In this document: piece after piece, positions 1 to 6,695 of the stretch
Numbering within the stretch: the stretch's first letter is position 1
How the letters are laid out: each line of letters opens with the position of its first letter
Origin: Planctomycetaceae bacterium
Lineage (GTDB): Bacteria; Planctomycetota; Planctomycetia; Pirellulales; Pirellulaceae
Direction of reading: 5' to 3'
Length of the DNA: 7,035 nucleotides
Assembly: GCA_002702965.1 (NCBI GenBank)
Contig: PADE01000273.1
Location: 1 to 7,035 of the forward strand
Position numbers and translations under genes: made by a program
The notes under the pieces: generated by a model
Seen by the model: only the letters and a program-made list of their open reading frames with translations
What the model was told of the DNA's origin: nothing
Databases searched by the model: none

Positions 1-1943
1 TTGCCCGAATTCCGGCTCGGCGCCTTTTCGGCGACACCGGTTAATTCAAACAAAAACCGACTGGGATGGCTCTCACGAGGTTTACCCCATTTCATGCGAG
101 TTAGCGCCATCGACAAAGACAGCCGGTCCTGCGCGCGGGTAACCCCGACGTAGCACAGACGCCGTTCTTCATCGATCGCCGGGCCGTCTGCTTTGATACT
201 GCGGTGGTGGGGGAACAGACCCTCTTCCATTCCCACCATATAGACCTGAGAAAATTCCAGACCTTTGGCGCTATGCATGGTCATCAATACGATCGCATTC
301 GGCTGTCGCTCTTGTGGAGCCTCGTCTTTGTCACGACCGCTCAAGGCAATTTCTTCTAGGAAACCCGACAAGGTCGGCCGCCGCTTGCCGGACTCGAAAC
401 TGGCGAGTGCATTGACGATCTCCTCCACGCTCGCCCAGCGCGATTCCTGTTCACTCTCCTCCGGGTACAGGCGGTTCAGTTCTTCGCGATATCCGATCTT
501 GTCCACCAACTCACGGAAGAGATCGGAAAGGGCCGCGCTACCTAACCGTTTGCGAAATCCCTCGATCATCCCAACAAAAGACACAATCGCTTGATGCGCT
601 TTGGCGGGAATTCCCGCTGGGGGACTCGGTGAGAGCAAATCCCACAGAGGGCGGCCCGACTCGACAGCCCGGGCCAATAACGCCTCGACGGTCGCCTTGC
701 CAATTCCGCGCGGTGGGTTGTTGATGACCCGCAACAAGGCCACCTCCTGTTGCGGCAGTTCGAGCAATTGGAGGTAGGCCAACATGTCACCGACCTCCTT
801 TCGATCGAAAAAAGACATCCCGCCGATCAGCCGGTAGGGCAGTTTGACACGTCGCAATTCGGTTTCAAATAAACGCGGTTGTTCGTTCGTGCGAAACAGG
901 ATCGCAAAGTCACTTGGCGACCATCGCGGATCCGCCAAGCGGTGTTGAATCTCGGAAACAACTGCTTTGGCTTCATCGGTTTCGTTGGGGTACTGTTCGA
1001 TGCGCGGTTTCTCGCCACCCCGGCGATCCGCAAGCAGGCGTTTGGGGTGCCGATCCTGGTTGAAAGAAATTAACATATTCGCACGGTCGAGGATTGCTTG
1101 CGTAGATCGATAGTTGCGGGTCAAACGTACTATTTTGACGTCTGGCCAGTCGCTCTCGAAACCCAGGATATGCTGAACCTCGGCTCCGCGAAAACTGTAA
1201 ATGGACTGATCATCGTCACCCACCACGCATAAATTGCGGTGCTCCCCGGCGAGCGCTTGTACGATGCGGTACTGGCTGGCATTGGTATCCTGATACTCGT
1301 CAATCAGGATATGATCGAAGCGACGAGCCTCCGCTAACCGCACCTCGTCGTGCTGTGACATCAGGTCCTCGGTACAGAGCAGTAGGTCGTCAAAGTCCAG
1401 CGCCCCCGCAACTTTCAACGACCTCTGGTACCGCCGGTACGCGACTGCCGCAAGATGTTCTCGATCCGAGCGAGCAATCGCAGCCGCTTCCGGAGGCCGC
1501 ACCGCGGCGCTTTTCCAACGCCCGACCTGCGCCAGTAGATCACCCGGTCGTAGCTGCTGGTTGGAAACACGAATCTCCCGAAGCACACGGCGCGCCAGGC
1601 TCTCCTGATCACCGCGGTTGTAGATCGCGAATTTTTCTGGGTATCCTAATCGCCGTATGTGCCGCCGCAGGATTTTGACGCAGTACGAATGGAACGTCGA
1701 AACGTGGGGGCGCCCCTGCTTCCCAAGTCCAAGCAACGATCCAATTCGCGCCTGCATCTCGGCCGCGGCCTTGTTGGTAAAGGTCACGGCGAGAATCCGC
1801 TCAGCTGCCGTTCCAGTTCGGATCAGCTCGGCGACACGATACGTGATCACTCTCGTTTTGCCGGTCCCGGCACCAGCCAACACCAATAAGGGACCACGCG
1901 GCGTTTGAACGGCTCGTCGCTGTTCTGCGTTCAATCCCGACAT
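1..1943 (-). CDS. uvrD: UvrD/PcrA-family 3'-5' DNA helicase (SF1A), C-terminus cut by the window edge
   Basis: One unbroken frame gives 647 residues from the ATG at 1943-1941 to the left edge. All SF1A helicase motifs are visible in order: Q-motif glutamine Q8, Walker A GAGTGKT (24-30), motif Ia FTNKAAAEM (55-63), Walker B LIDEYQD (213-219), motif III GDDDQSIYSFRGA (242-254), motif IV LTRNYRS (274-280), motif V MTMHSAKGLEF (554-564) and motif VI RRLCYVGVTRA (594-604). Family knowledge: such enzymes use ATP to unwind DNA in nucleotide-excision and mismatch repair and to strip proteins from DNA. The phrase GMEEGLFPH after motif V favours PcrA/UvrD over Rep. Family members are usually about 720-780 residues, so roughly the last 100, with any Tudor-like RNA-polymerase-binding tail, would lie outside. 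The ATG puts LNAEQ at the expected distance before Walker A, but its ribosome binding site is weak; the frame stays open upstream to a TAA at 2100-2102, so a longer start (for example the GTG at 2093) is possible. Confidence 0.95.
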   Translation of the reverse strand, partial: MSGLNAEQRRAVQTPRGPLLVLAGAGTGKTRVITYRVAELIRTGTAAERILAVTFTNKAAAEMQARIGSLLGLGKQGRPHVSTFHSYCVKILRRHIRRLGYPEKFAIYNRGDQESLARRVLREIRVSNQQLRPGDLLAQVGRWKSAAVRPPEAAAIARSDREHLAAVAYRRYQRSLKVAGALDFDDLLLCTEDLMSQHDEVRLAEARRFDHILIDEYQDTNASQYRIVQALAGEHRNLCVVGDDDQSIYSFRGAEVQHILGFESDWPDVKIVRLTRNYRSTQAILDRANMLISFNQDRHPKRLLADRRGGEKPRIEQYPNETDEAKAVVSEIQHRLADPRWSPSDFAILFRTNEQPRLFETELRRVKLPYRLIGGMSFFDRKEVGDMLAYLQLLELPQQEVALLRVINNPPRGIGKATVEALLARAVESGRPLWDLLSPSPPAGIPAKAHQAIVSFVGMIEGFRKRLGSAALSDLFRELVDKIGYREELNRLYPEESEQESRWASVEEIVNALASFESGKRRPTLSGFLEEIALSGRDKDEAPQERQPNAIVLMTMHSAKGLEFSQVYMVGMEEGLFPHHRSIKADGPAIDEERRLCYVGVTRAQDRLSLSMALTRMKWGKPRESHPSRFLFELTGVAEKAPSRNSG

Positions 1944-2412
1944 CCGCTTGCGTCCGCAGCCGTCGTCGACCGACTTGTATTCGAAATTCGTTCGAAACCG
2001 TACATCCACGCGTGCCGAAAACGGGTCATCCACCGCATCGGTAGCCGTATCCACGGCTTTCCGAACGGTCTGGTGCGTGACGTCGAGGCACACCGAATAT
2101 TATCCATCTGCCGCCAATGGGAAAAGTGGACGATCGGAAATCCAAGATCGTAAACGCGTGTTGGCAATCTCCGATGACCCTGGTTGTCCGCGATGCCGAT
2201 GCCGATCGATGCCCGGCCCGCTGGAACCCCACGCGAGCGGTGGATACGAACCGCACGACCGGGTTTCACGGTCAGCAGCCGGCGTCTCGAAAGCCGCCAG
2301 TATCTCCCACAGCAGCCACGTGTCTCCACAGCCGCCACGTGTCTCCACAGCAAAGGTACCCGGCGGGCACAACGTGGTCCGCGCAGCGGCACGCTGGTGA
2401 TTGGAAAAACGG
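1944..2412. other. 469-base gap between aspS and uvrD; no convincing gene
   Basis: Several short open frames cross this gap on both strands, but their translations are rich in Arg, Ser and Cys, resemble no family I know and have no ribosome binding site. The gap holds an 18-19 bp tandem repeat (2278-2350), a micro-repeat of GATGCC (2192-2213, three copies, the last displaced by GATC) and an AT-rich patch with a GATAAT box on the minus strand (2104-2099). That box could be a -10 element for uvrD, but no matching -35 is seen. No clear terminator with a T-run follows aspS. Confidence 0.7.
2278..2350. repeat. Degenerate tandem repeat, period 18-19 bp, about four copies
   Basis: Two identical 17-mers, GCCACGTGTCTCCACAG, lie at 2315-2331 and 2334-2350. 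A diverged copy, GCCAGTATCTCCCACAG, starts exactly 19 bases earlier at 2296, and a more decayed copy, GCCGGCGTCTCGAAAG, starts at 2278. The perfect copies contain the palindrome CACGTG. The copies decay from right to left, which fits stepwise duplication followed by drift. There are no spacers of the CRISPR kind. Function is unknown. Confidence 0.8.
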
Positions 2413-4191
2413 TTAACGCTCACTGATCGGAATCGTGCGAACTCCGAGTTCCGCCAATTGGGACGGATCGACACCCCCGGGCGCCTCCGTCATCAAGTCG
2501 GATGCACGCTGTGTCTTCGGAAAAGCGATACAGTCGCGAATGTTGTCCCAGCCTCCAAATAACATCACAAATCGGTCGATGCCCAACGCGATCCCACCGT
2601 GCGGCGGAGCTCCGTACTGGAGGGCGTCGAGCAGAAATCCGAAACGCTCACTAGCCGCCGCTTCGTCGATTCCCAACAAGCGAAAAACCTTCTCTTGGAG
2701 CGCGCGGTCGTGTAATCGAATCGTTCCACCACCCGCCTCCGAGCCGTTGATTACCAGATCATAGGCCTGAGCGCGGCAGCCCGCGGCGTCCTCTTCTAAC
2801 AATCCGACATCCTCGGGTCGGGGCGCTGTAAACGGATGATGCATGGCGTTCCACTGCTGCCGGTCCGCGTCAAACTCGAACATCGGAAACTCGACGACCC
2901 ACGAGAAGTGCATCGCCCGCGCATCGTAGAGTTTCAGCTCGGCCCCCAAGCGGCGGCGCAAGCCAGCCAATGCCTTACAGGAGGTCTCCCAACTGTCCGC
3001 CACAAAAAACAACTGATCCCCGGGTTCGGCCTGCATCCGTTCGGCAAACCGCGCCAGCAGATCGGCGGAGAAATTCTTCGAAATCGGCGACCAGAGCGAT
3101 CCATCATCCTCAACTCGAAACCATGCCAGACCTTGGGCACCAAAATCCTGGCGCACGTAGTCGGTCAGCTCGTCGATCCTCTTACGGGAAAAATCAGACG
3201 CCGCCGCCTTGGCGTTGATCCCGCGCACTCGTCCACCCGACTCGGCGACACCCCGGAAAACTCGAAATTCGGCGTCTCTCGCTAAATCGGTGCAATCGAC
3301 CAGTTCCATCCCAAACCGCAAATCGGGGGCGTCGGCGCCAAAACGCTCCATCGCCTCGTCATAGGCCAAACGCGGCAGTGGGAGCGTCACCTCGATACCG
3401 AGTAAATCCTCGGCCAACCTCGCCACCAACCCGTCGATCAAACCCATCACATCATCGGCATCGACAAATGACATCTCGACGTCCAACTGCGTGAATTCCG
3501 GTTGGCGATCCGCACGTAGATCCTCGTCGCGAAAGCACCTCGCCACTTGCACGTAGCGATCGAACCCGGCAACCATCAAAATCTGCTTGTAGAGCTGTGG
3601 CGACTGGGGCAAGGCATAAAACTTTCCGTGATGTACGCGGCTAGGTACCAGGTAGTCCCGCGCGCCTTCGGGTGTGCTGCGTCCCAAGATCGGAGTCTCG
3701 ATGTCCAAAAAGTCCTGCTCCGCAAAGTAGTCCCGCATGATCTTCACGATGCGACTGCGAAAGGACATTGCCTGTTGAACTTCTGGACGACGCAAATCGA
3801 GAAACCGGTATTTCAAACGCAGGTCTTCACCTGGCATGTCCGGCTGACCTGGGGTAAAGGGGGGCGTCTCCGACTTATTGAGCACTACCAGTTGCGATGC
3901 TCGCAACTCGATCTCCCCTGTCCCCAACTTGTCATTCCGCGTTCCCTCCGGCCGCAACGCCACCCGACCCGTCGCCAAAATGACGTCTTCGCTGCGGCAC
4001 CGCGACGCCAATTCGACCAGGGGAGCTCCCCCTTGCGGGGCCGCCACGACCTGGCTCTTTCCATAGCGATCCCGCAGGTCAATAAACACCGCTCCGCCGT
4101 GATCGCGAGTGCTATCGACCCAACCACACAACGTGACCTCCTGATCAACATCCTCTGCACGCAATTCGCCACATGTGTGAGTTCGAAGCAA
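2413..4191 (-). CDS. aspS: Aspartyl-tRNA synthetase, bacterial type, predicted non-discriminating (AspRS)
   Basis: The 592-residue product is a class II synthetase of the usual bacterial AspRS length. It charges tRNA(Asp) with aspartate in the cytoplasm. Visible parts: N-terminal OB-fold anticodon-binding domain (about 1-105, with CGWV and FIDLRDRYG); the flipping-loop stretch STPEGARDYLVPSR (172-185); ALPQSPQLYKQ (193-203); class II motif 2 FRDEDLRADRQPEFTQLD (220-237, R221); a bacterial insertion domain (roughly 285-425); HHPFTAP (451-457); and motif 3 GIALGIDR (533-540, R540). In the anticodon domain it carries H31-G32-G33 and P81-E82-G83, the combination of non-discriminating AspRS (Pseudomonas type), rather than the leucine of E. 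coli. The start is TTG: a TGA lies ten codons upstream in frame with no ATG or GTG between, an AGGA (4203-4200) sits 8 bases before it, and MLRTHTCGEL aligns with the family N-terminus. A 224-base gap separates it from the upstream radical SAM gene. Confidence 0.98.
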   Translation of the reverse strand: MLRTHTCGELRAEDVDQEVTLCGWVDSTRDHGGAVFIDLRDRYGKSQVVAAPQGGAPLVELASRCRSEDVILATGRVALRPEGTRNDKLGTGEIELRASQLVVLNKSETPPFTPGQPDMPGEDLRLKYRFLDLRRPEVQQAMSFRSRIVKIMRDYFAEQDFLDIETPILGRSTPEGARDYLVPSRVHHGKFYALPQSPQLYKQILMVAGFDRYVQVARCFRDEDLRADRQPEFTQLDVEMSFVDADDVMGLIDGLVARLAEDLLGIEVTLPLPRLAYDEAMERFGADAPDLRFGMELVDCTDLARDAEFRVFRGVAESGGRVRGINAKAAASDFSRKRIDELTDYVRQDFGAQGLAWFRVEDDGSLWSPISKNFSADLLARFAERMQAEPGDQLFFVADSWETSCKALAGLRRRLGAELKLYDARAMHFSWVVEFPMFEFDADRQQWNAMHHPFTAPRPEDVGLLEEDAAGCRAQAYDLVINGSEAGGGTIRLHDRALQEKVFRLLGIDEAAASERFGFLLDALQYGAPPHGGIALGIDRFVMLFGGWDNIRDCIAFPKTQRASDLMTEAPGGVDPSQLAELGVRTIPISER

Positions 4192-4415
4192 GGCCTTGTT
4201 CCTGTTGGACTTAGAACGTCATTGAGGGGACCAGTCAGGTCATTCTAGACCGATCGTAAGGTGGTGCATATAGGCCGCTCTCCACGGGGACCGCCCTGCA
4301 ATCCCGGGAGGCGGCGCAACGGACGCGTCTGCACAGGGCGGCCCCTAAAGTCGCGCCGGCGTGCGAGAAAACGGGGCTTGTGAATGCGACCATGGACGGG
4401 CAGGCAGCAATCGAG
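4192..4415 (-). promoter_or_regulatory. aspS upstream region with weak promoter-like site
   Basis: Reading the minus strand, TAGAAT (4247-4242) differs from the -10 consensus at one base and lies about 50 bases before the aspS TTG. The hexamer 17 bases upstream, TATGCA, matches the -35 consensus at only three of six positions, so the promoter call is weak. The Shine-Dalgarno AGGA at 4203-4200 is well placed. The rest of the gap is dominated by the inverted repeat at 4286-4345. I see no T-box anticodon-antiterminator layout and no T-run terminator for the upstream gene. Confidence 0.35.
4286..4345. repeat. GC-rich inverted repeat (12-bp arms, one bulge, about 35-base interior)
   Basis: The left arm GGGGACCGCCCTG (4286-4298) pairs with the right arm CAGGGCGGCCCC (4334-4345) over 12 base pairs with a single bulged A. 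The interior contains two further 8-bp palindromes, TCCCGGGA (4302-4309) and GACGCGTC (4322-4329). Transcribed from the minus strand it would lie between the radical SAM gene and aspS. No T-run follows on either strand, so it is not a standard intrinsic terminator. Confidence 0.6.
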
Positions 4416-5468
4416 TCAGTGCACCGACGGGGCGTTTTCCATCGCCCCACAATGCCGTTTCCCTTGCCATGAATCCCGCGATTCAAATTCCTCGTTTACC
4501 GCCTTCCTGACAGCCGGTTTGTCGAGCGCCCAGGTGGGGCCTACAAAGAAATCGGGGGGCGCCTCTCCGGTAATCCGCTCGACGACGACCGACGGTGGAA
4601 GAATCTCGATGAAATCGACCAACGTCCTTACGTAGTCGTCACGCGACATCATGCGAACTTCACCACGCGCATATTCTTCTGCCAGTCGCGTATTACGCAC
4701 CACGTAAAGGTTGTGGATCTTGACGGAATTCACTGCGAGCCGCCCGATTTCCGTGCCGGTCTGAAGCATTTCCGTGTGTGTTTCGCCCGGCAATCCGAGG
4801 ATCACGTGAGCGCCGAATTCAAAGCCGCGCCCGCGACTGCGACCGACTGCGTCGACCATCGCCTCGTGATGGTGCCCCCGATTCATCCAGTCTAACGAGC
4901 GATTGTGTATCGTCTGCATGCCGTATTCCACGGATAAGGGGGCCCGGACGGCGAACTCCTGTAACAGATCCAACACTTCATCACCGACACAATCCGGCCG
5001 TGTTCCAATAACTAGGCCGATCACCTTCGGGTGGGACAATGCCTCTTCGTAGATCGCCCGTAGCCGCTCTACGGGAGCGTAGGTATTGGTTGCCGGTTGG
5101 AAATAGGCGAGGAAAGCATCGCATTTATAACGTCGCTTCAAACGGCGTATTCCCTCGGCAATTTGGTCCGAGATCGACTGACGAGGAAGCCGCCGACTTG
5201 GGCTAAAACTACGATTGTCGCAAAAACTACACCCTCCGATGGCCACCGTTCCGTCGACATTGGGACAGGTAAATCCAGCGTCGATACTGACCTTTTGCAC
5301 CCGAACGCCAAACCGATCGCGCAGGGACCGCCCATAGGAAAAATACCGCAAGCCGGCCGCGCGCCAGGATGGCAGGTCCATTACGGGACCGACTGGGGAG
5401 GCAGTCGGAAGGTGCTCGCGTGGGTGTCCCGCCAAGACTCGATCCGTTGGGGTAGAAGTTGACGACAC
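4416..5468 (-). CDS. Radical SAM protein, YhcC/YtqA family (TIGR01212)
   Basis: The 350-residue product has the cysteine cluster that binds the 4Fe-4S cofactor as C68-x11-C80-x2-C83 (CPNVDGTVAIGGCSFC), the wide spacing of the YhcC/YtqA family rather than the classic CX3CX2C. Other family landmarks follow: FQPATNTYAP (123-132), GLVIGTRPDC (151-160), SVEYGMQTIHNRSLDWMNRGH (about 179-199), ILGLPGET (223-230), VKIHNLYVVRNT (249-260) and RITGEAP (298-304). These enzymes cleave S-adenosylmethionine to start radical chemistry; the substrate of this family is not settled as far as I know. The GTG at 5468 is preferred because GAGG (5478-5475) precedes it by 6 bases and an extended -10 promoter lies about 45 bases upstream. 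It adds about 30 residues before the conserved core; an ATG at codon 30 (5381) has no ribosome binding site but would give a more usual N-terminus. Gene names yhcC/ytqA are from other organisms. Confidence 0.93.
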   Translation of the reverse strand: MSSTSTPTDRVLAGHPREHLPTASPVGPVMDLPSWRAAGLRYFSYGRSLRDRFGVRVQKVSIDAGFTCPNVDGTVAIGGCSFCDNRSFSPSRRLPRQSISDQIAEGIRRLKRRYKCDAFLAYFQPATNTYAPVERLRAIYEEALSHPKVIGLVIGTRPDCVGDEVLDLLQEFAVRAPLSVEYGMQTIHNRSLDWMNRGHHHEAMVDAVGRSRGRGFEFGAHVILGLPGETHTEMLQTGTEIGRLAVNSVKIHNLYVVRNTRLAEEYARGEVRMMSRDDYVRTLVDFIEILPPSVVVERITGEAPPDFFVGPTWALDKPAVRKAVNEEFESRDSWQGKRHCGAMENAPSVH

Positions 5469-5511
5469 AACAAGCCTCGATCTAAAATAGGTCGGGTCGT
5501 CGCGGTGGCAG

Positions 5512-5520
5512 ATTATATCA
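5512..5520 (-). promoter_or_regulatory. Extended -10 promoter for the radical SAM gene
   Basis: The minus strand reads TGATATAAT: a perfect TATAAT (5517-5512) preceded by TG one base upstream, the extended -10 form that needs little or no -35. Indeed no good -35 is present at 16-18 bases. A start of transcription near 5505 would give a leader of roughly 35-40 bases to the GTG at 5468, which includes the GAGG ribosome binding site. This is sequence matching only. Confidence 0.55.
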
Positions 5521-5670
5521 ATATTTGCCCGTATTGGGGATTGTTAAACACCTTGCAACAAGCCCCTCTCGTGCGAGACTCAAAGCTGCGTCTCACTTGA
5601 AATCAACGGGGCGGCTTGGCCACCGTCGGCGCGTTTCCCCACCAGAAAAAACCGTATTTAGGTCGATGCG

Positions 5671-6153
5671 ATGAACTACGGGGAGTTAATTCCCGATGGC
5701 GGTGGCGACCCGATCCCGCTGTTGCGCGAAAAACTGATCGTGGGCCGCCGCGAGAGTTGTGACATTGTCCTGCGATTCTCAAATATTTCCTCCAAACATT
5801 GTCAGTTGGAGATCGAAAGCGGTTACTGGTTCGTGCGGGACCTAAACAGCCGCAATGGCGTCAAAGTCGACGGGACGCGCGTCCAACGCAAACGGCTTGA
5901 TCCCGGATGTAAGCTCTCGATCGCCAAGCACGCGTATGAGATCGATTACTCGCCCACCGATTTGGGGGCAAGCGGCACGCCGCCTCCCGATGAAGAGACC
6001 ATCGGCCAAGTTATGAGGCACTCGTTATTAGATCGTGCTGGGCTGGACCAACGGGATATTCTCAATCCGTACGGCGTCGGCGACAAGAAGGACCGCTATG
6101 ACGCTGAGGACGACCGCGCTGGGCAGATTGAAGATCCCCACAAGCCGGTTTGA
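5671..6153 (+). CDS. Small FHA-domain protein with charged C-terminal tail
   Basis: The 160-residue product has one forkhead-associated domain at about residues 5-95. The phosphothreonine-binding positions are present: GRRESCDI (25-32, with R26), the S-S-K-H stretch (S41, H43) and DLNSRNGVKVDG (57-68, with N59, S60 and N62). The domain predicts binding to phosphothreonine peptides from Ser/Thr kinases, which planctomycetes have in large numbers; no kinase is in this window. Residues 100-160 are proline- and charge-rich with no known domain; they include a helix-like stretch, ETIGQVMRHSLLDRAGLDQ (109-127), and an acidic/basic end. There is no signal peptide or membrane segment, so it should be cytoplasmic. 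The ATG is preceded by AGG (5660-5662) at 8 bases; an ATG five bases upstream in another frame stops at once. It is divergent from the radical SAM gene (202-base gap) and converges on the HU gene. Confidence 0.88.
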   Translation: MNYGELIPDGGGDPIPLLREKLIVGRRESCDIVLRFSNISSKHCQLEIESGYWFVRDLNSRNGVKVDGTRVQRKRLDPGCKLSIAKHAYEIDYSPTDLGASGTPPPDEETIGQVMRHSLLDRAGLDQRDILNPYGVGDKKDRYDAEDDRAGQIEDPHKPV

Positions 6154-6244
6154 TGCGCGCTGCATTGGGTCCAAGACGCATTCAGTGGGCGAATGCAGGT
6201 GATGTCGCGGACTTCGAGGAGGACTGCCACCGGCGGTCAAGAAA

Positions 6245-6276
6245 AACGAACCGCTCGACGAATCGAGCGGTTCGTT
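6245..6276 (-). terminator. Intrinsic terminator of the HU-like gene
   Basis: A perfect 14-bp inverted repeat, left arm AACGAACCGCTCGA (6245-6258) and right arm TCGAGCGGTTCGTT (6263-6276), encloses a four-base CGAA loop. On the minus strand the stem runs into TTTTT (complement of 6242-6246), and the hairpin starts about 30 bases after the HU stop, so it should end HU transcription. On the plus strand it lies about 90 bases after the FHA stop but is followed by TTAGGCC instead of a T-run, so it would work poorly in that direction. Confidence 0.85.
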
Positions 6277-6306
6277 AGGCCTAATCGGCTATTTTGCGGT
6301 CATGTT

Positions 6307-6627
6307 TCAGACCATGTCTTTGAGCGCCTTGAGCGGGCGCACACGCACGATCTTCCGCGCCGGTTTTGGCTGCGACATCATCATCTCACCCGTCCGGGGG
6401 TTGCGAACTTCGCGCGGGCCCGTGGCATCCTTGTGGATGCGCACAATCTTGCACAAGCCGGGAATCGTAAATTGCCCGGGTCCCTCACCACCAAGATTCT
6501 TGGCAATTTCACCGCCCAAAGCGTCGAATACCGCAGCGACCTGCTTCTTGCTCAATTCGGTCGTGTCGGCAATGTTCGCCATGATTTGGGTCTTTGTCGG
6601 TGGTTTTTCCGAAGCAGACGCTGACAT
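6307..6627 (-). CDS. HU/IHF-family DNA-binding protein, planctomycete type
   Basis: The 106-residue product is a small basic nucleoid protein that should dimerise and bend DNA. The N-terminal helices are TKTQIMANIADTTELSKKQV (11-30) and AAVFDALGGEIAKNL (31-45); then come the beta strands GPGQFTIPGLCKI (49-61), the arm with R-N-P-R-T-G-E (75-81, including the proline that intercalates in HU/IHF) and the closing strand/helix KIVRVRPLKALKDMV (92-106). Classical HU is about 90 residues; this form has a 10-residue Ser/Lys-rich lead and a Met-rich arm (M82-M84), as in planctomycete homologues I remember. The ATG at 6627 is chosen because AGAGGGAGGG (6644-6635) stands 7 bases before it and the family N-terminus fits. 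The frame continues 41 codons upstream to an ATG at 6750, but that stretch reads through repeats and is unlike HU. It is convergent with the FHA gene and has its own terminator. Confidence 0.93.
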   Translation of the reverse strand: MSASASEKPPTKTQIMANIADTTELSKKQVAAVFDALGGEIAKNLGGEGPGQFTIPGLCKIVRIHKDATGPREVRNPRTGEMMMSQPKPARKIVRVRPLKALKDMV

Positions 6628-6634
6628 TGGGTTT

Positions 6635-6644
6635 CCCTCCCTCT
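6635..6644 (-). promoter_or_regulatory. Strong Shine-Dalgarno site of the HU gene
   Basis: The minus strand reads AGAGGGAGGG and ends 7 bases before the ATG at 6627. This is the strongest ribosome binding site in the window. It decides the start against the in-frame ATG at 6750 and fits a highly expressed nucleoid protein. Its upstream edge touches the first copy of the repeat at 6644. Confidence 0.85.
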
Positions 6645-6695
6645 GAGATACCGGAAATTGTGAGATACCAAAACAGTGCGAGATGCCTAAACTGG
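6644..6695. repeat. Three tandem 17-18 bp repeats in the HU leader
   Basis: The cores TGAGATACC (6644-6652), TGAGATACC (6661-6669) and CGAGATGCC (6679-6687) start 17 and 18 bases apart. The linkers also resemble each other (GGAAATTG, AAAACAGTG, TAAACTGG), so the whole stretch is a degenerate tandem repeat. It lies directly upstream of the HU ribosome binding site, probably in the transcribed leader. It could be a protein-binding site or an RNA element; the sequence does not decide which. Confidence 0.7.

Noticed and set aside
1..1943. Broken or frameshifted uvrD
   Set aside because: Reading the minus strand codon by codon gives one intact frame with all helicase motifs; the gene is only cut by the window edge.
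2278..2350. CRISPR array
   Set aside because: The units are adjacent with 1-2 base linkers, so there are no unique spacers, and no cas gene is present.
1931..2392. Minus-strand open frame (153 codons) in the gap before uvrD
   Set aside because: It reads through the tandem repeats, overlaps the uvrD start in another frame, is Arg/Cys-rich and has no ribosome binding site or family likeness.
2100..2474. Minus-strand open frame (124 codons) overlapping the end of aspS
   Set aside because: It starts inside aspS in another frame, has an unlikely composition and resembles nothing known. It shares the uvrD frame but is ended by a TAA, so a split uvrD was considered and dropped because the helicase N-terminus is already complete at 1943.
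3547..4248. Long plus-strand open frame (233 codons) opposite aspS
   Set aside because: It lies wholly opposite the strongly supported aspS coding frame; its translation resembles no family and it is the usual antisense shadow of a GC-rich gene.
6222..6238. Second terminator hairpin GACTGCC/GGCGGTC after the FHA gene
   Set aside because: Stem of 7 bp with one wobble pair and a 3-base loop, followed by A-rich sequence and no T-run on the plus strand.
6193..6646. Plus-strand open frames opposite HU
   Set aside because: Both are antisense to the HU gene and cross its terminator hairpin; the translations resemble no family.
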